A DNA stretch of 64,000 nt, taken from the NCBI GenBank assembly GCA_027486655.1, contig JAIXOR010000003.1, forward strand, positions 1 to 64,000. The letters are read 5' to 3'. A program made the position numbers and the translations under genes. This document shows positions 42,680 to 52,270 of the stretch, one piece after another. Source of the stretch: Verrucomicrobiaceae bacterium (GTDB taxonomy: Bacteria > Verrucomicrobiota > Verrucomicrobiia > Verrucomicrobiales > Akkermansiaceae). The notes under the pieces were generated by a model, which saw nothing but the letters and a program-made list of their open reading frames with translations, was not told the origin of the DNA and did no database searches. Every line of letters begins with the position of its first letter. The stretch's first letter is position 1.

Positions 42680-43147
42680 ATGAGGAAAACCTTCCTTCTC
42701 CTTTCCGGCAGCCTGCTGCTGGCCACGCCCGTTCGGTCGCAAGTGGACATCCCACCGCCGCCCGGATCGGGTATCGGCAGACGCCAGGTCGGCGGCCTCG
42801 GCGGAGGAGGCGCGGAGGTCGTCCCCAAGGAAACCGCAAACCCGGTGACCCGCTACGTGACCTACCTCACCCTCTCCGTGTCCCGCATCTGGCAGAGCAG
42901 CGAGGGCAAAACCCTGGAGGGCAAACTGATCGCCTTCGAGGACCTGGTGGTCGAGGCTCCGAAAGGTGCCGCCCCACCCACCCCGGAAGCGCCGAAACAC
43001 CCGACCGTGGTCAGGGACGGCCGGATCCGGGTGCTGATCGATCGCAAGCCGGTGGAAATTCCGCTCTCCCGCCTCAGCCGTGGCGATCAGGAATTCGTCG
43101 AAGGCGTGCGCAAGGCCAACGAAAAGAAAACACCGCCGAGCCCCTGA
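42680..43147 (+). CDS. Secreted SHD1 (SLA1-homology) domain protein
   Basis: 155 residues. The signal peptide is KTFLLLSGSLLLATPVRS, followed by a Gly/Pro-rich stretch. The rest resembles the SHD1 fold common in secreted proteins of Planctomycetes and Verrucomicrobia: SRIWQSSEGKTLEGKLIAFE, then GRIRVLIDRKPVEIPLSRLS and RGDQEFVEGV. In other lineages this small beta domain is thought to bind partners, and no enzymatic role is known. Its stop codon TGA (43145-43147) lies in the loop of the terminator of the opposite-strand gene. Confidence 0.8.
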   Translation: MRKTFLLLSGSLLLATPVRSQVDIPPPPGSGIGRRQVGGLGGGGAEVVPKETANPVTRYVTYLTLSVSRIWQSSEGKTLEGKLIAFEDLVVEAPKGAAPPTPEAPKHPTVVRDGRIRVLIDRKPVEIPLSRLSRGDQEFVEGVRKANEKKTPPSP

Positions 43148-43161
43148 GGACCGGCGGTGTT
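43129..43161 (-). terminator. Rho-independent terminator of the pectin cluster, overlapping the SHD1 gene 3' end
   Basis: A perfect ten-base stem (AACACCGCCG/CGGCGGTGTT) with a 13-base loop, followed on the minus strand by TTCTTTTC (the T-tract starts in the stem base). It lies 36 bases after the stop of the PATR gene at 43198. The plus-strand SHD1 gene ends within its loop. Confidence 0.75.
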
Positions 43162-43197
43162 GTGAGAACTGGACTTGAGGTCCCGGAAACCCGTGCC

Positions 43198-45330
43198 TCA
43201 GAAGCGGCGGCGGCGCAGCAGCGCCAGCGCACCCAGTCCGCCTAACAGCGCCGCGCCGGGCTCCGGAACGGCGGTGAAGTTCAGCATCAGGTTGTTTCCG
43301 CTCTGCGTGACCGAGAACGATCCGCCTGCCAGATCATTGCTGAATCCGGCGGCACCATTGTTCGCACCGGTCCAAATCACGAAATCCGAAGGATCGAAGC
43401 CGATGATTCCGTCCGTCGTGCTCGCAAGCGTCCAACTGTAGGAAGACGTATTGTTGAAACCGGAAGCGTTTCCACTCACGTCCGGCCCGGTCGATGAGAG
43501 GGTCCACAGATTGATGTTGAAGCCACCGGCGGACAAGGCGCTGAGATCGAGGGTGCCTGTAACGGCCACGGTATCGTAGCCGGAACCTGCACTGCCGGCT
43601 GCGTCAAGCACCTGCCAATTGTAGTCACCTCCATCCAACCAGGAAAGACTGCCTGATGAGAGCGTTCCCGGGCTGTTGCCGGGAGAGATCGTCCCGGCGA
43701 TGCTCATGGCTCCGGTCACCGATCCACTTCCGGAAATCGACTGTCCGGACGCAAGGGTGAATCCGGTCACCGCGGAGACATTGAAGTTTCCGTTGTTAAT
43801 GATCGTGGAACTTGCGATCGAGCCCCCGGCAGACAAGGCGAGGGTTCCCGCACTGATCACGGTGGAACCGGTGTAGGAATTGGCAGCCCCGAGGGTGAGC
43901 GTGCCGCCGCCGGTCTTGGTCAAGCCGCCCGTGCCGCTGAGCACGCCGCTGAGGCCGATGTCAAAACTCGCATTGGTCGCATCCGCCGCCCTGAAGGTGG
44001 CGACTCCACCGAGGGTGATCGGCTGGCTGGTCGTCCAGGACGCCTTGGCTCCGACCGTGGCACCAGTCACGCTGAAGTTCGAGGTGTAGGCGTTCGTGGA
44101 AACCACCGAAACGCCGCCGGATCCCACGTAAAGGACGGCACCGTTGTTGATGATCACATCGCCACGACTGGCGGCGGTCGATGTCGCCACCCCGTATCGG
44201 ATGGCCTCCGTGGTGGTGGTGCCACCGGTAAGCAACAATTGCGAACTGTTGGCGGTGGTGGTGTTGGTGCTGAGCTGAATGCCGCTGGCTCCTGTCACCG
44301 AAAGTGTGCCATTGCTGACCTGGAGGGTGCTCCAGCGGGTGTTGGTCGTGTTTCCGATGATGGCTGAGCCACCAATGGTCAGATCACCGCCATCGACGCG
44401 CGCGGTGGCCGAGCTGTTGCTGGTGCCGATGGTGAGGTTGTTGGTGATGCCGGCCGTGCCGCCGGTCACCACGAAGCCCGATGTCAGGGGCGCGGATGTC
44501 TGACCCGGATTCGCGGTGCGCGCGAGACTCACACTCGAGGCAGTGAATGTTCCGCCGCTCACCTTGATGAGTGAACCGTCGGTGGTCGATGTTCCCACAC
44601 CACCGTTGAAGTTCATCGTTCCAGACTGGAGCTCGAACTTGGCGTTGGTCGACGACGAGCCGTAGGTGGAACTGGTGTTCGAGTTGACGGTCGCACCATT
44701 GACGATGACCGATCCCGAAGTCGTGGCGCTGAGGGTGGTGATATTGGAAACTCCTCCGGTGAAGGTCGTGGTGGTACCCGAGCCGGTGGTCGTGATGTTC
44801 AAGGGGCTCACGCTGTTGGTGAGCGCTTTGCTGAAATTGATGGATCCGCCACCTGTGGCTGTGATCGTGGTCGTACCACCCTGGGTGGAGAGGGTGGTGT
44901 CGATGTTGAGGGTTCTTCCGGAAGGCACCGTGAACGACTGCGATGCGCTGGAGGCCGTCCGGAGGTTGCCCGCGCCGGAAATGGTCAGGTTGACGGTAGC
45001 CTGGCTCAGGTCGATACCCGCGGTGCCCAGCGTGAGTGTCCGGGTCGAATTGATGCCGAGTCCGACGTTTCCACCCGGGTTGCCGCTTGCATCACCGATT
45101 TTGATCCCCTGCCAGGCAGCGGTGGTTCCCAAATTGCTGGTGTTTGCAGCGGTGACCGTGTTGTTCCAAACCGCGCGGTCGGCACTGGTCGGGGCAACGG
45201 TTGTCCAGGAACCCGCAGTAGCAAGATCATTGGTGTTGTTCGCCTTGAAGATATCAGCGGCCTGGATTCCCTGGGACATGCCACCGGCGAAGGCCGCGGC
45301 AAGGAACACATTGAAAAATCGGGGTTTCAT
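43198..45330 (-). CDS. PATR-repeat (autotransporter-associated beta-strand) surface protein with PEP-CTERM anchor
   Basis: 710 residues from ATG 45330, with signal peptide FFNVFLAAAFAGGMSQGIQA. The body is a Gly/Ser/Thr-rich beta-helix with many short parallel strands (for example SGAGNLRTASSASQSFTVPS) and a clear PATR unit (LTKTGGGTLTLGAANSYTGS) near residue 500. The C-terminus is a PEP-CTERM signal: AVPEPGAALLGGLGALALL then RRRRF. No outer-membrane barrel domain follows, so it is not a type V autotransporter. An exosortase encoded elsewhere should anchor it. It is the last gene of the pectin cluster; the role may be adhesion to plant polymer or a scaffold (inference). Confidence 0.85.
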   Translation of the reverse strand: MKPRFFNVFLAAAFAGGMSQGIQAADIFKANNTNDLATAGSWTTVAPTSADRAVWNNTVTAANTSNLGTTAAWQGIKIGDASGNPGGNVGLGINSTRTLTLGTAGIDLSQATVNLTISGAGNLRTASSASQSFTVPSGRTLNIDTTLSTQGGTTTITATGGGSINFSKALTNSVSPLNITTTGSGTTTTFTGGVSNITTLSATTSGSVIVNGATVNSNTSSTYGSSSTNAKFELQSGTMNFNGGVGTSTTDGSLIKVSGGTFTASSVSLARTANPGQTSAPLTSGFVVTGGTAGITNNLTIGTSNSSATARVDGGDLTIGGSAIIGNTTNTRWSTLQVSNGTLSVTGASGIQLSTNTTTANSSQLLLTGGTTTTEAIRYGVATSTAASRGDVIINNGAVLYVGSGGVSVVSTNAYTSNFSVTGATVGAKASWTTSQPITLGGVATFRAADATNASFDIGLSGVLSGTGGLTKTGGGTLTLGAANSYTGSTVISAGTLALSAGGSIASSTIINNGNFNVSAVTGFTLASGQSISGSGSVTGAMSIAGTISPGNSPGTLSSGSLSWLDGGDYNWQVLDAAGSAGSGYDTVAVTGTLDLSALSAGGFNINLWTLSSTGPDVSGNASGFNNTSSYSWTLASTTDGIIGFDPSDFVIWTGANNGAAGFSNDLAGGSFSVTQSGNNLMLNFTAVPEPGAALLGGLGALALLRRRRF

Positions 45331-45443
45331 GAATGGGGTTCTCTGGGTTTTCGAGGAAACGGAACAAGCCCGTTTCCGGGATTGACGGTGGGATTGAAAA
45401 GCAGGGGCAGGTGAGCGGCCAATCACCCGTACGGGTTAGCGGG

Positions 45444-48400
45444 TTACTTCACGAAGCGAAGGCGGATGAATCCGCGCTCTGGTGGGGATGCGGGGAAGGT
45501 CTTGGTGGCGCGGACGGTTTCCGGGTCGGAGCCGGGATTGAGCACTTCGAGGGTGAGGGCTTCCCAGGATTGGAAGGTGGAACTGATTTCCGCATGGAAA
45601 CTCACGTCACCGAGGTGGGCCGGGCGCTGGAAGGTCATCGAGACCGAGTTGGCGTCCCGGCTGGCGGCCGGCTGTGGGGTGAAGGCGAGCGGCTGGCCGC
45701 CGAGGGCGTATTCGGCAAGGTTGGTGAGCCCGTCCGCATCCGGATCCGCATCGGCGGCGGACAAACCGGCAAGGATCTGGGCCGGGCTGAAGTTCGCGGT
45801 TTCCCACGATGAGAACGAGCGCGGGTTGATGACCAATGCGGCGCTGGCGCTGCCGGTGTGGGCGGGATCATCGACCGTGGCAACGACCGTGTAGGTGCCG
45901 GGAGCGGCTGGAGGAGTGGATGCGCCGTTGTAGGTGGTGACCACCTGGAGTCCTCCGGGATCGGTGGCGACACTGACCGGCTTGGGAGCACCGTCGTAGG
46001 TGGCGCTGAGGTTTTGCAGGGTGATGACCGCACTGGCTTTCACCACCGTGACAGCCGCGCTGTTTGAAAGCGCGCCGCTGGTGGCGGTGACTTGCCAGGG
46101 ACCACCCGCCGCGGTGGCGGAATAGACTCCGGAAGAGTTGATGGTTCCGCCGGTGCCTGTCGAACTCCAGAGGATCGTGGGATTGGCGATCGGTGAGCCG
46201 AACTGGTTGGAAACCACAGCGGAGAAGGAGGAAGTCCCGCCGACCGTCACGCTCGCCGAGCCCGGGCTCACGCTGATCTGGGTCGGTGTGGAAATGACGT
46301 TGACCACTGCCGTGCTGGTCACCGAGAGGCCGGGTCCGTCGGCAACGGTGACGGTGATCGAGTAGGAACCGGGAGCGCCGAAGAGGGCCGCGGCGTTCTT
46401 TGCAGCGTTGGTTCCATTCGGCGAGAAGGAGACGGCGGCGGGTCCGACGGCGGACCAGGTGTAGGTCAGCCCGGGTTCGCCCGCATCGTCGGTGGCGGAA
46501 ACCGCGAGTGACGTGCCGGTGGTAGTCACGTTGGAGGGAGTGGCGGTGGCGGCGCTGGCGATGACCGGCGCTTGGTTGAGCGCGCTGACCACGAGCCGCA
46601 CCTGGCCGATGGTGGAGGTGTTGACCACCGCGGCGTATCCGGCCGGGACGTTGCCGATGTTGAGTGTGTTGTTGACGAGCGTGCCGGTGTAGGTGGCAAG
46701 GGTGAAAGTGCCTGCGGAGAATCCGGACGCGGCGGAAAGATGAACGGTGCCGTCCAGCGTGAGGTTTCCGGTGACGGCGATGAGGTCGGATGTGGATCCG
46801 AGATCCGCCTCGATCACGGCGGTCGAGGAGAGCGTGAGACCGTTGGAAAGGGCAAGCGTGCCGGTGGGATTTCCCGGAGCGAGCGTGCCATGGCAGGTCA
46901 CGGCACCGGCGATGGTTCCGTTGCCGGCGAGGCTTCCAGCGGCGGAAACGGTGGTGGGACTGGCGGCGAGCGAGCCGGTGACGGTGAGTTTCCCTGCGGA
47001 AACGGTGGTGTTGCCGGTGTAGGTGCTGGCTCCGGAGAGCACGAGGTTTCCACTGCCGGTCTTGATGACGTGCACCAGCTTGGAGGTGCTGCCGTTGGCG
47101 ATGACCCCGGCGAAGCTGCTGTCGATGTTCTTTCCACCGATGGTGTAGGTGCAGCTCGACGAGCTGTTGCTGGAGACCATGCCGAGGGCGCTTCCCGTCT
47201 GGCCGGCGAGCGCACCGATCTTGTAGGCGCTCCCCTGTCGGGCGCTGAGGTTGCGTGTGCCCAGATCAAAGGTGGCGGCGGCGCTGCCGTCGAAGGTGGT
47301 GGAAAACAGGCGGAACGAACTGGTCCCTGTGAGATAAAAGGTTCCGGAGAATCCTGAAATGTCGCCCTCGAGGTCGAAGACGTTGGTGGCGTTCAGGGTG
47401 AGGTCGGCCGAGCCGGAAACATTGCGGATGGCATGGGCTCCTCCGCCATCGCCACCCGAGATCACGGATGGTGCGGTGACGACGATGGCGTTCTGTGGCG
47501 AGAGGGCGCCGGTGGCCCAGGTGCCGCCGTTGAGGGTGACCGCGCCGGAGCCGAGGGCGGCGGCATTCGAGATGGCGACCGTGCCCTGGTGGATGGTGGT
47601 TCCTCCGTCAAAGGTGTGCGCGCCGGACAGGGTGAGCGTGCCGGATCCGGATTTGGCCAGCGAGGCGGTGCCGGTGATCTGCCCGGCTCCGGAAATCGTG
47701 TAATTCTTGGCCGCATTCACCGCGACGGCGGCCGGTGACACATTGGCCGGCAGGCTGATGGCCGATGTGGCATTGCCCGAGTCGGTGAACGAGGGGCTGT
47801 CGCCTGTCTGATAGATCGCGGGTTGCGCACCGGCGGTCCAGTTGGCGGTGGAGCTGTCCCAGGTGAATCCATTGGCCCCGGTCCAGGTGATGGGCCCCGG
47901 CCCGCGGGGTGGCTCGGCGAAGGTGATGACAAGTTGACCGGCCGTGGCGGTGCTGAAGGTGGCGGTGAGCAGCGAGCCCGCGGGCGCTTCCCAGGTGAAA
48001 ACCGGAGTGCCCGAAAGCGTGCCGGAGTAGGTGAGTGCGATGTAGGCACCGGGAGCGGGAGTAAAACCCGGAGCCGCACGGACCACGGCTCCTCCGGCGA
48101 AGGACAGGTTTCCAACAATGGCAAGGGGCGCGGATCCGAGTTCGAGGGCACCGCCGGCCTGGATGCTGACGTTTCCGGTAAGGGTGCCGCTGCCGCCGAG
48201 AGTGCCGCCGGAAGAAACGGTGAAGGCGGAACCGCTGGTCGAGCCGGTGAGGCGGAGGCGACCGGCAGAAACCGTGGTGGCTCCGGTGTAGGTGGATGCG
48301 CCGGAAAGCGTGAGGGTTCCCGTGCCGGTCTTTGTCAGGGCGACCGGACCGGTGCCGTTGGTGAGGACACCGGCGAAAGTGCCATCCTCATTGCGGGCTC

Positions 48401-51400
48401 CCACCTGATAGGTGACGGTGCGCCCGGCGGTGAGGCCGCCGCGGAGTTGCGAAGCGGCGTTTCCTGTTAGATTTCCGATCGGGATGGTGAGGTTTCCCGT
48501 CATGGTCTTGTTGTAATACGCGTAAACATCCGCGCCGAGGTCGAGCAGGGCGGCCGGATATCCCGAGGAACTCTGGAAACGGAAATCGCCGCCATCCGCA
48601 TCCGCGATGACGAAGATGCGCCCGGTGAAAGCCGACCAATTCCCGATGACCTCGGTGCGCACATAAGGCGTGTAAAACGTGAAGTCGCCCCCGCCGGTGA
48701 GAGCCCCTGTGAGATTGCAGCGACCATCGGCATTGAGACGGCCGGCGGATCCGGCTGGCACGTGGATGGACCAGGAACTGGTCGCCCACGATGGAGTATC
48801 GATGTTGTCGGTCATCTGGAGCGTGCCGCCATTCAAGGTGAGGCCGCCAGTGCCGATGCCGGAAACATTGGCGGTGTCCGAAGCAAGCACGAGTTTTCCT
48901 TCCGAGACGAAGGTGCCGCCGGCGTGGGTGTTCGAGCCGGCGAGCACGAGGTTTCCGGCACCGGTTTTGACGAGGGCCCCGGCACCGGTGAGCTGGCCGG
49001 AGATTTGCAGGGAATTGGAGGCGGGAACCGAAATCGTCCCGCCGAGGCTGCCGAGGGTGAGCGAGCGGTTGGTGCTGGTCTGCTCGCCGACAAGGGCGAC
49101 CACGCCACCGTTGATGACAAGATTGGAAGCGGCGGTTCCCGCGGCTCCGATGGAGCTGGGCGAACCTCCGTCACCCAGATTTCCGACCGCCAGCGTTCCG
49201 CCGGTGATCGATACGGGACCGGTGAATGCATTGGTGGTGGTGATGGTCAGCACACCCGTGCCGGTCTTCGTCAAGCCGCCGGATCCGGAAAGCGATCCCA
49301 CTCCGCCAAAGGTGTAGTTGGTGTCCGCCGAGACGGTGATGCCGCCGACGGGCATCGCATGGTTGAGGGTGACGTTCGGGTTGGCGGATCCGCTGGAATC
49401 AAAGGTTACCGAGTCTCCGGAAACAAAGGTGTCTGGCGAACCGCCGCGGGACCAGTTGATGGTTCGGGCGATGTCCCACGCGTTTCCACCATTGCCGCCG
49501 GTCCAGGTGATGGAGGCCGCAGCGCGGGTGACCGGGACCGTGAGGGTGATCGCTCCCGACCCGACGTTGAGGGTGTGGGCCGTGCCCTCCGGCAGGGTGA
49601 GGGCGATGTTGGCGGCCGAACCTGTTAGAGAGCCTGCGTAGGTCAGCAGCGTGTAGGTCCCCGGGGCCAACGAGCCGTTGAGCGCGGTGACCACCATGTG
49701 AACCGTTCCGGAAAGATTGAGATTTCCAGCCACCTGGATGCGATCGCTCGGAACGGTGGTTCCTGAGGGATCGTTGGACAAATCCATTGCCAGGACCGCA
49801 CCATCCTCTGCCGTGAGGGAGGATCCGAGCTGGAGGGTGCCCGCGTTGCCCATGCCGCTTCCCGGGGTGATGGCACCGCGGTATCCCAGGGTGACCGGCT
49901 GGCTGATGGTGCCGGTGCCGGCCAGGCGTCCGCCGGTTTGGCCCATCGCGAGGGAACCACCCCAAGTGCCACCCCAGACGGTGACGGGACTGGCGGAAAG
50001 CTGGCCATTGACCACCAGCGCGCCGTCCCAGATCGTGGTCGCTCCGGTGAACGGATGGCTGCCGGTGAGGATGGTCCGGCCCTTGCCGGACTTCATGAGG
50101 GTCATCGACCCCGCCAGCGATCCCGAGCCACCGAGGGTGAAATCCTGGGGATTGAAGAACGAGACCGCGGCAGGACTGAGGGTGCCTGATAGAGCGATGC
50201 TCGAGGCGTTCGATCCGGAGATGTCAAACAGCACGCGGTTCCCCTGCGAGAACGCCGCCGATGCTCCCGCGTTGTTTTTCCAAGAAGCGGAAGCGCCCGC
50301 GTCCCACGTGTTTCCCGAGGACCAGGTGAGGTCGGTGGCCACCATCGGCGCGGGCGGCACGGCGGACGGCATGCCGAAGCCAAGATAGTAGTCCACATAA
50401 CTCGCCTGCACGTATCCCTTGGTGGTCGCCTGGCAGCGATACTGCGGGTTGTGCATCAGCGTGTAGAGCCGGTTGGTAGCGGCGTTGGTGGTGGTGTAGA
50501 TGCGCAGTGCGGTGCAATCGGTCTGGACGAACACGAGTTCCTCGCGCCAATCCCCGAGGATGTCCCCCCAGAAGGTGGGGCGGCCACCGTAGGCCTGCTC
50601 GATGCTGTAAGCCCCCCAATCGCTGTACATGGTCCAGACCCGGTCGGTGACACCGGTGGTCGCATTGAACTTGTTGATGACGGGGCTCATCGCGCCGCTG
50701 CCCGCGCCATCGATGAACTCGCGGCCGAGGTCGCCGTCCCACCAGAGTCCTTCCGGAGCCCAGACGTTGTTGGCATAGATCTGCTGGCCCTTGGCATTGT
50801 AGATACCCGGCTGGGTGGAATACATTTCGTAGCCCTTGTGCACGGAGTTGATATCAAGGGCGATGCCGCGGCCGACATCCACCATGCTGCCGGAATACCA
50901 TTTGCGGATCATGTTGCCATTACTAGAATCGTAGTAGGCGGTGGCCAGCATGGTCGCGTTGTTCTGCTGGATGGCGAAGGTTTCCAGTCCCGGACGGTCC
51001 GGGTTGATGTCCGCGATGTGGAAGCGGTCGCCGTGAACGAGCGGCGTGACGAAAAGCTGGGTGCCGTTGTCGTCGAGCGTGTAGCCGAGGTCGCAGATCT
51101 CGTCCTTGCCGTCGTTGTCCACATCCGCCACGCGGATCTGGTGGCCTTCCGCGCCTGGATTCACGTTGGGATCCATGGCCCAGGTCCAGCGCAGGGAAAG
51201 CGTGCCGTTCCGGTAGTCGAAGGCATTGATCACGCGGTAGAAATCCTGGTTGTCCGCGCGGTTGTTTCCATACATCACCACGCTCGGGCGCTTACCATCG
51301 AGGTAGGCGATCATCGCCTTGTTGGTCAGCACGCCGTGCACGGCCCAGGGGTTCGGCAGCGGCGCGCGTCCGAGTTCCACACCGGAGAGCCCGTCGATCA

Positions 51401-52187
51401 CGGAAAGAAACTGCGCGGTGTCCGCCGAGGTCACGGACACCACCTGGTTGCCTGCGGCGTTGGTCACGGTGACTCCGTTCGACGTGCGGACGCAGACTTC
51501 GGCGCGGCCGTCGCCATCGAGGTCGTGGACGGTGACATTGTCGGTATCCCCCACGCTGATGGCGGAGGAGCCGGGTTCGATGGCGTATTGGTTCAGGCTG
51601 TTAGGCCCCATGGCCATGCGCCAAAGGAAGGTGCCGTCATTGGTGTAGGCTTCCAGAAACTGCTCGTAAGCCCCGAGCGTGGAGAGGCGGTCCACGACAT
51701 AATCGTAGTCCCCGTCGCCATCGAGGTCGCCGACCCAGCAGAACTTCACCGTGTAGGGGCCGTTGGGCCCGGTATCGGCACGCAATGGCAGGGTGAGGAA
51801 TTGTTTCTGCGGGGCCGCCGCGGGGAGCGCCACGGTCTCGGAAGCCGCTTGTTCGACGCCGTTGACTACAGGGCGGACGAAGTAGGTGTAGGCGTTGTTG
51901 GTGAGATTCGTGGATCCCGGGCTGTCGGTGTAGTCGGTGGTCGCAGTGATGACCGCGGTGTTGAGCTTGGTGGCGGCACCTCCGTTCGCAGAGCGGTAGA
52001 GATTGAATCCAAGATTCGGTGCCTCATGACCGAGAAGACGCCAGCTCAAGTAGATCTGGGTCGAGTTTTTCCGGACGGCGACGAGGCCGCGGTTGAGATT
52101 CTCCATCTGGCGCTGGGCATGCGCCGAACCGGCCAGCCACAGGGAAGCGGCCAGCCAGAGGATGCCGACGAAAAATCGATGCTGCAT
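45444..52187 (-). CDS. Rhamnogalacturonan lyase (PL11) fused to PATR repeats, Ig-like and MBG domains
   Basis: 2247 residues from ATG 52187, with signal peptide FFVGILWLAASLWLAGSAHA. Residues about 22-610 are a full PL11 eight-bladed propeller: RQMENLNRGLVAVRKN, then calcium loops such as WVGDLDGDGDYDYVVDR, TVHDLDGDGRAEV, DVDNDGKDEI and WGDILGDWREELVF. PL11 cleaves rhamnogalacturonan I between rhamnose and galacturonate. From about 640 to 1850 follow beta-helix segments with six clear PATR units starting near 696, 971, 1069, 1281, 1506 and 1706 (typical LTKTGTGTLTLSGASTYTG). Then a PKD/Ig-like domain (about 1870-1962), a Big_2-like domain, an MBG-like domain (about 2051-2116) and a terminal module beginning DPDADGLTNLAEYALGG and ending GFIRLRFVK. 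No barrel or PEP-CTERM signal is seen. Confidence 0.88.
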   Translation of the reverse strand: MQHRFFVGILWLAASLWLAGSAHAQRQMENLNRGLVAVRKNSTQIYLSWRLLGHEAPNLGFNLYRSANGGAATKLNTAVITATTDYTDSPGSTNLTNNAYTYFVRPVVNGVEQAASETVALPAAAPQKQFLTLPLRADTGPNGPYTVKFCWVGDLDGDGDYDYVVDRLSTLGAYEQFLEAYTNDGTFLWRMAMGPNSLNQYAIEPGSSAISVGDTDNVTVHDLDGDGRAEVCVRTSNGVTVTNAAGNQVVSVTSADTAQFLSVIDGLSGVELGRAPLPNPWAVHGVLTNKAMIAYLDGKRPSVVMYGNNRADNQDFYRVINAFDYRNGTLSLRWTWAMDPNVNPGAEGHQIRVADVDNDGKDEICDLGYTLDDNGTQLFVTPLVHGDRFHIADINPDRPGLETFAIQQNNATMLATAYYDSSNGNMIRKWYSGSMVDVGRGIALDINSVHKGYEMYSTQPGIYNAKGQQIYANNVWAPEGLWWDGDLGREFIDGAGSGAMSPVINKFNATTGVTDRVWTMYSDWGAYSIEQAYGGRPTFWGDILGDWREELVFVQTDCTALRIYTTTNAATNRLYTLMHNPQYRCQATTKGYVQASYVDYYLGFGMPSAVPPAPMVATDLTWSSGNTWDAGASASWKNNAGASAAFSQGNRVLFDISGSNASSIALSGTLSPAAVSFFNPQDFTLGGSGSLAGSMTLMKSGKGRTILTGSHPFTGATTIWDGALVVNGQLSASPVTVWGGTWGGSLAMGQTGGRLAGTGTISQPVTLGYRGAITPGSGMGNAGTLQLGSSLTAEDGAVLAMDLSNDPSGTTVPSDRIQVAGNLNLSGTVHMVVTALNGSLAPGTYTLLTYAGSLTGSAANIALTLPEGTAHTLNVGSGAITLTVPVTRAAASITWTGGNGGNAWDIARTINWSRGGSPDTFVSGDSVTFDSSGSANPNVTLNHAMPVGGITVSADTNYTFGGVGSLSGSGGLTKTGTGVLTITTTNAFTGPVSITGGTLAVGNLGDGGSPSSIGAAGTAASNLVINGGVVALVGEQTSTNRSLTLGSLGGTISVPASNSLQISGQLTGAGALVKTGAGNLVLAGSNTHAGGTFVSEGKLVLASDTANVSGIGTGGLTLNGGTLQMTDNIDTPSWATSSWSIHVPAGSAGRLNADGRCNLTGALTGGGDFTFYTPYVRTEVIGNWSAFTGRIFVIADADGGDFRFQSSSGYPAALLDLGADVYAYYNKTMTGNLTIPIGNLTGNAASQLRGGLTAGRTVTYQVGARNEDGTFAGVLTNGTGPVALTKTGTGTLTLSGASTYTGATTVSAGRLRLTGSTSGSAFTVSSGGTLGGSGTLTGNVSIQAGGALELGSAPLAIVGNLSFAGGAVVRAAPGFTPAPGAYIALTYSGTLSGTPVFTWEAPAGSLLTATFSTATAGQLVITFAEPPRGPGPITWTGANGFTWDSSTANWTAGAQPAIYQTGDSPSFTDSGNATSAISLPANVSPAAVAVNAAKNYTISGAGQITGTASLAKSGSGTLTLSGAHTFDGGTTIHQGTVAISNAAALGSGAVTLNGGTWATGALSPQNAIVVTAPSVISGGDGGGAHAIRNVSGSADLTLNATNVFDLEGDISGFSGTFYLTGTSSFRLFSTTFDGSAAATFDLGTRNLSARQGSAYKIGALAGQTGSALGMVSSNSSSSCTYTIGGKNIDSSFAGVIANGSTSKLVHVIKTGSGNLVLSGASTYTGNTTVSAGKLTVTGSLAASPTTVSAAGSLAGNGTIAGAVTCHGTLAPGNPTGTLALSNGLTLSSTAVIEADLGSTSDLIAVTGNLTLDGTVHLSAASGFSAGTFTLATYTGTLVNNTLNIGNVPAGYAAVVNTSTIGQVRLVVSALNQAPVIASAATATPSNVTTTGTSLAVSATDDAGEPGLTYTWSAVGPAAVSFSPNGTNAAKNAAALFGAPGSYSITVTVADGPGLSVTSTAVVNVISTPTQISVSPGSASVTVGGTSSFSAVVSNQFGSPIANPTILWSSTGTGGTINSSGVYSATAAGGPWQVTATSGALSNSAAVTVVKASAVITLQNLSATYDGAPKPVSVATDPGGLQVVTTYNGASTPPAAPGTYTVVATVDDPAHTGSASAALVINPRSFSSWETANFSPAQILAGLSAADADPDADGLTNLAEYALGGQPLAFTPQPAASRDANSVSMTFQRPAHLGDVSFHAEISSTFQSWEALTLEVLNPGSDPETVRATKTFPASPPERGFIRLRFVK

Positions 52188-52270
52188 GGGTTTGCCGAGC
52201 CCCCGAGGCTTTCCAAGGGCTTCCGGGAACGATCCACCCATGTATGTTCCATGTCCATACCCCTGCCGGG

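Noticed and set aside
43198-52187. Classical type V autotransporters, because of PATR repeats
   Set aside because: Neither protein ends with a beta-barrel pattern; one ends in PEP-CTERM and the other in a soluble-looking beta module.
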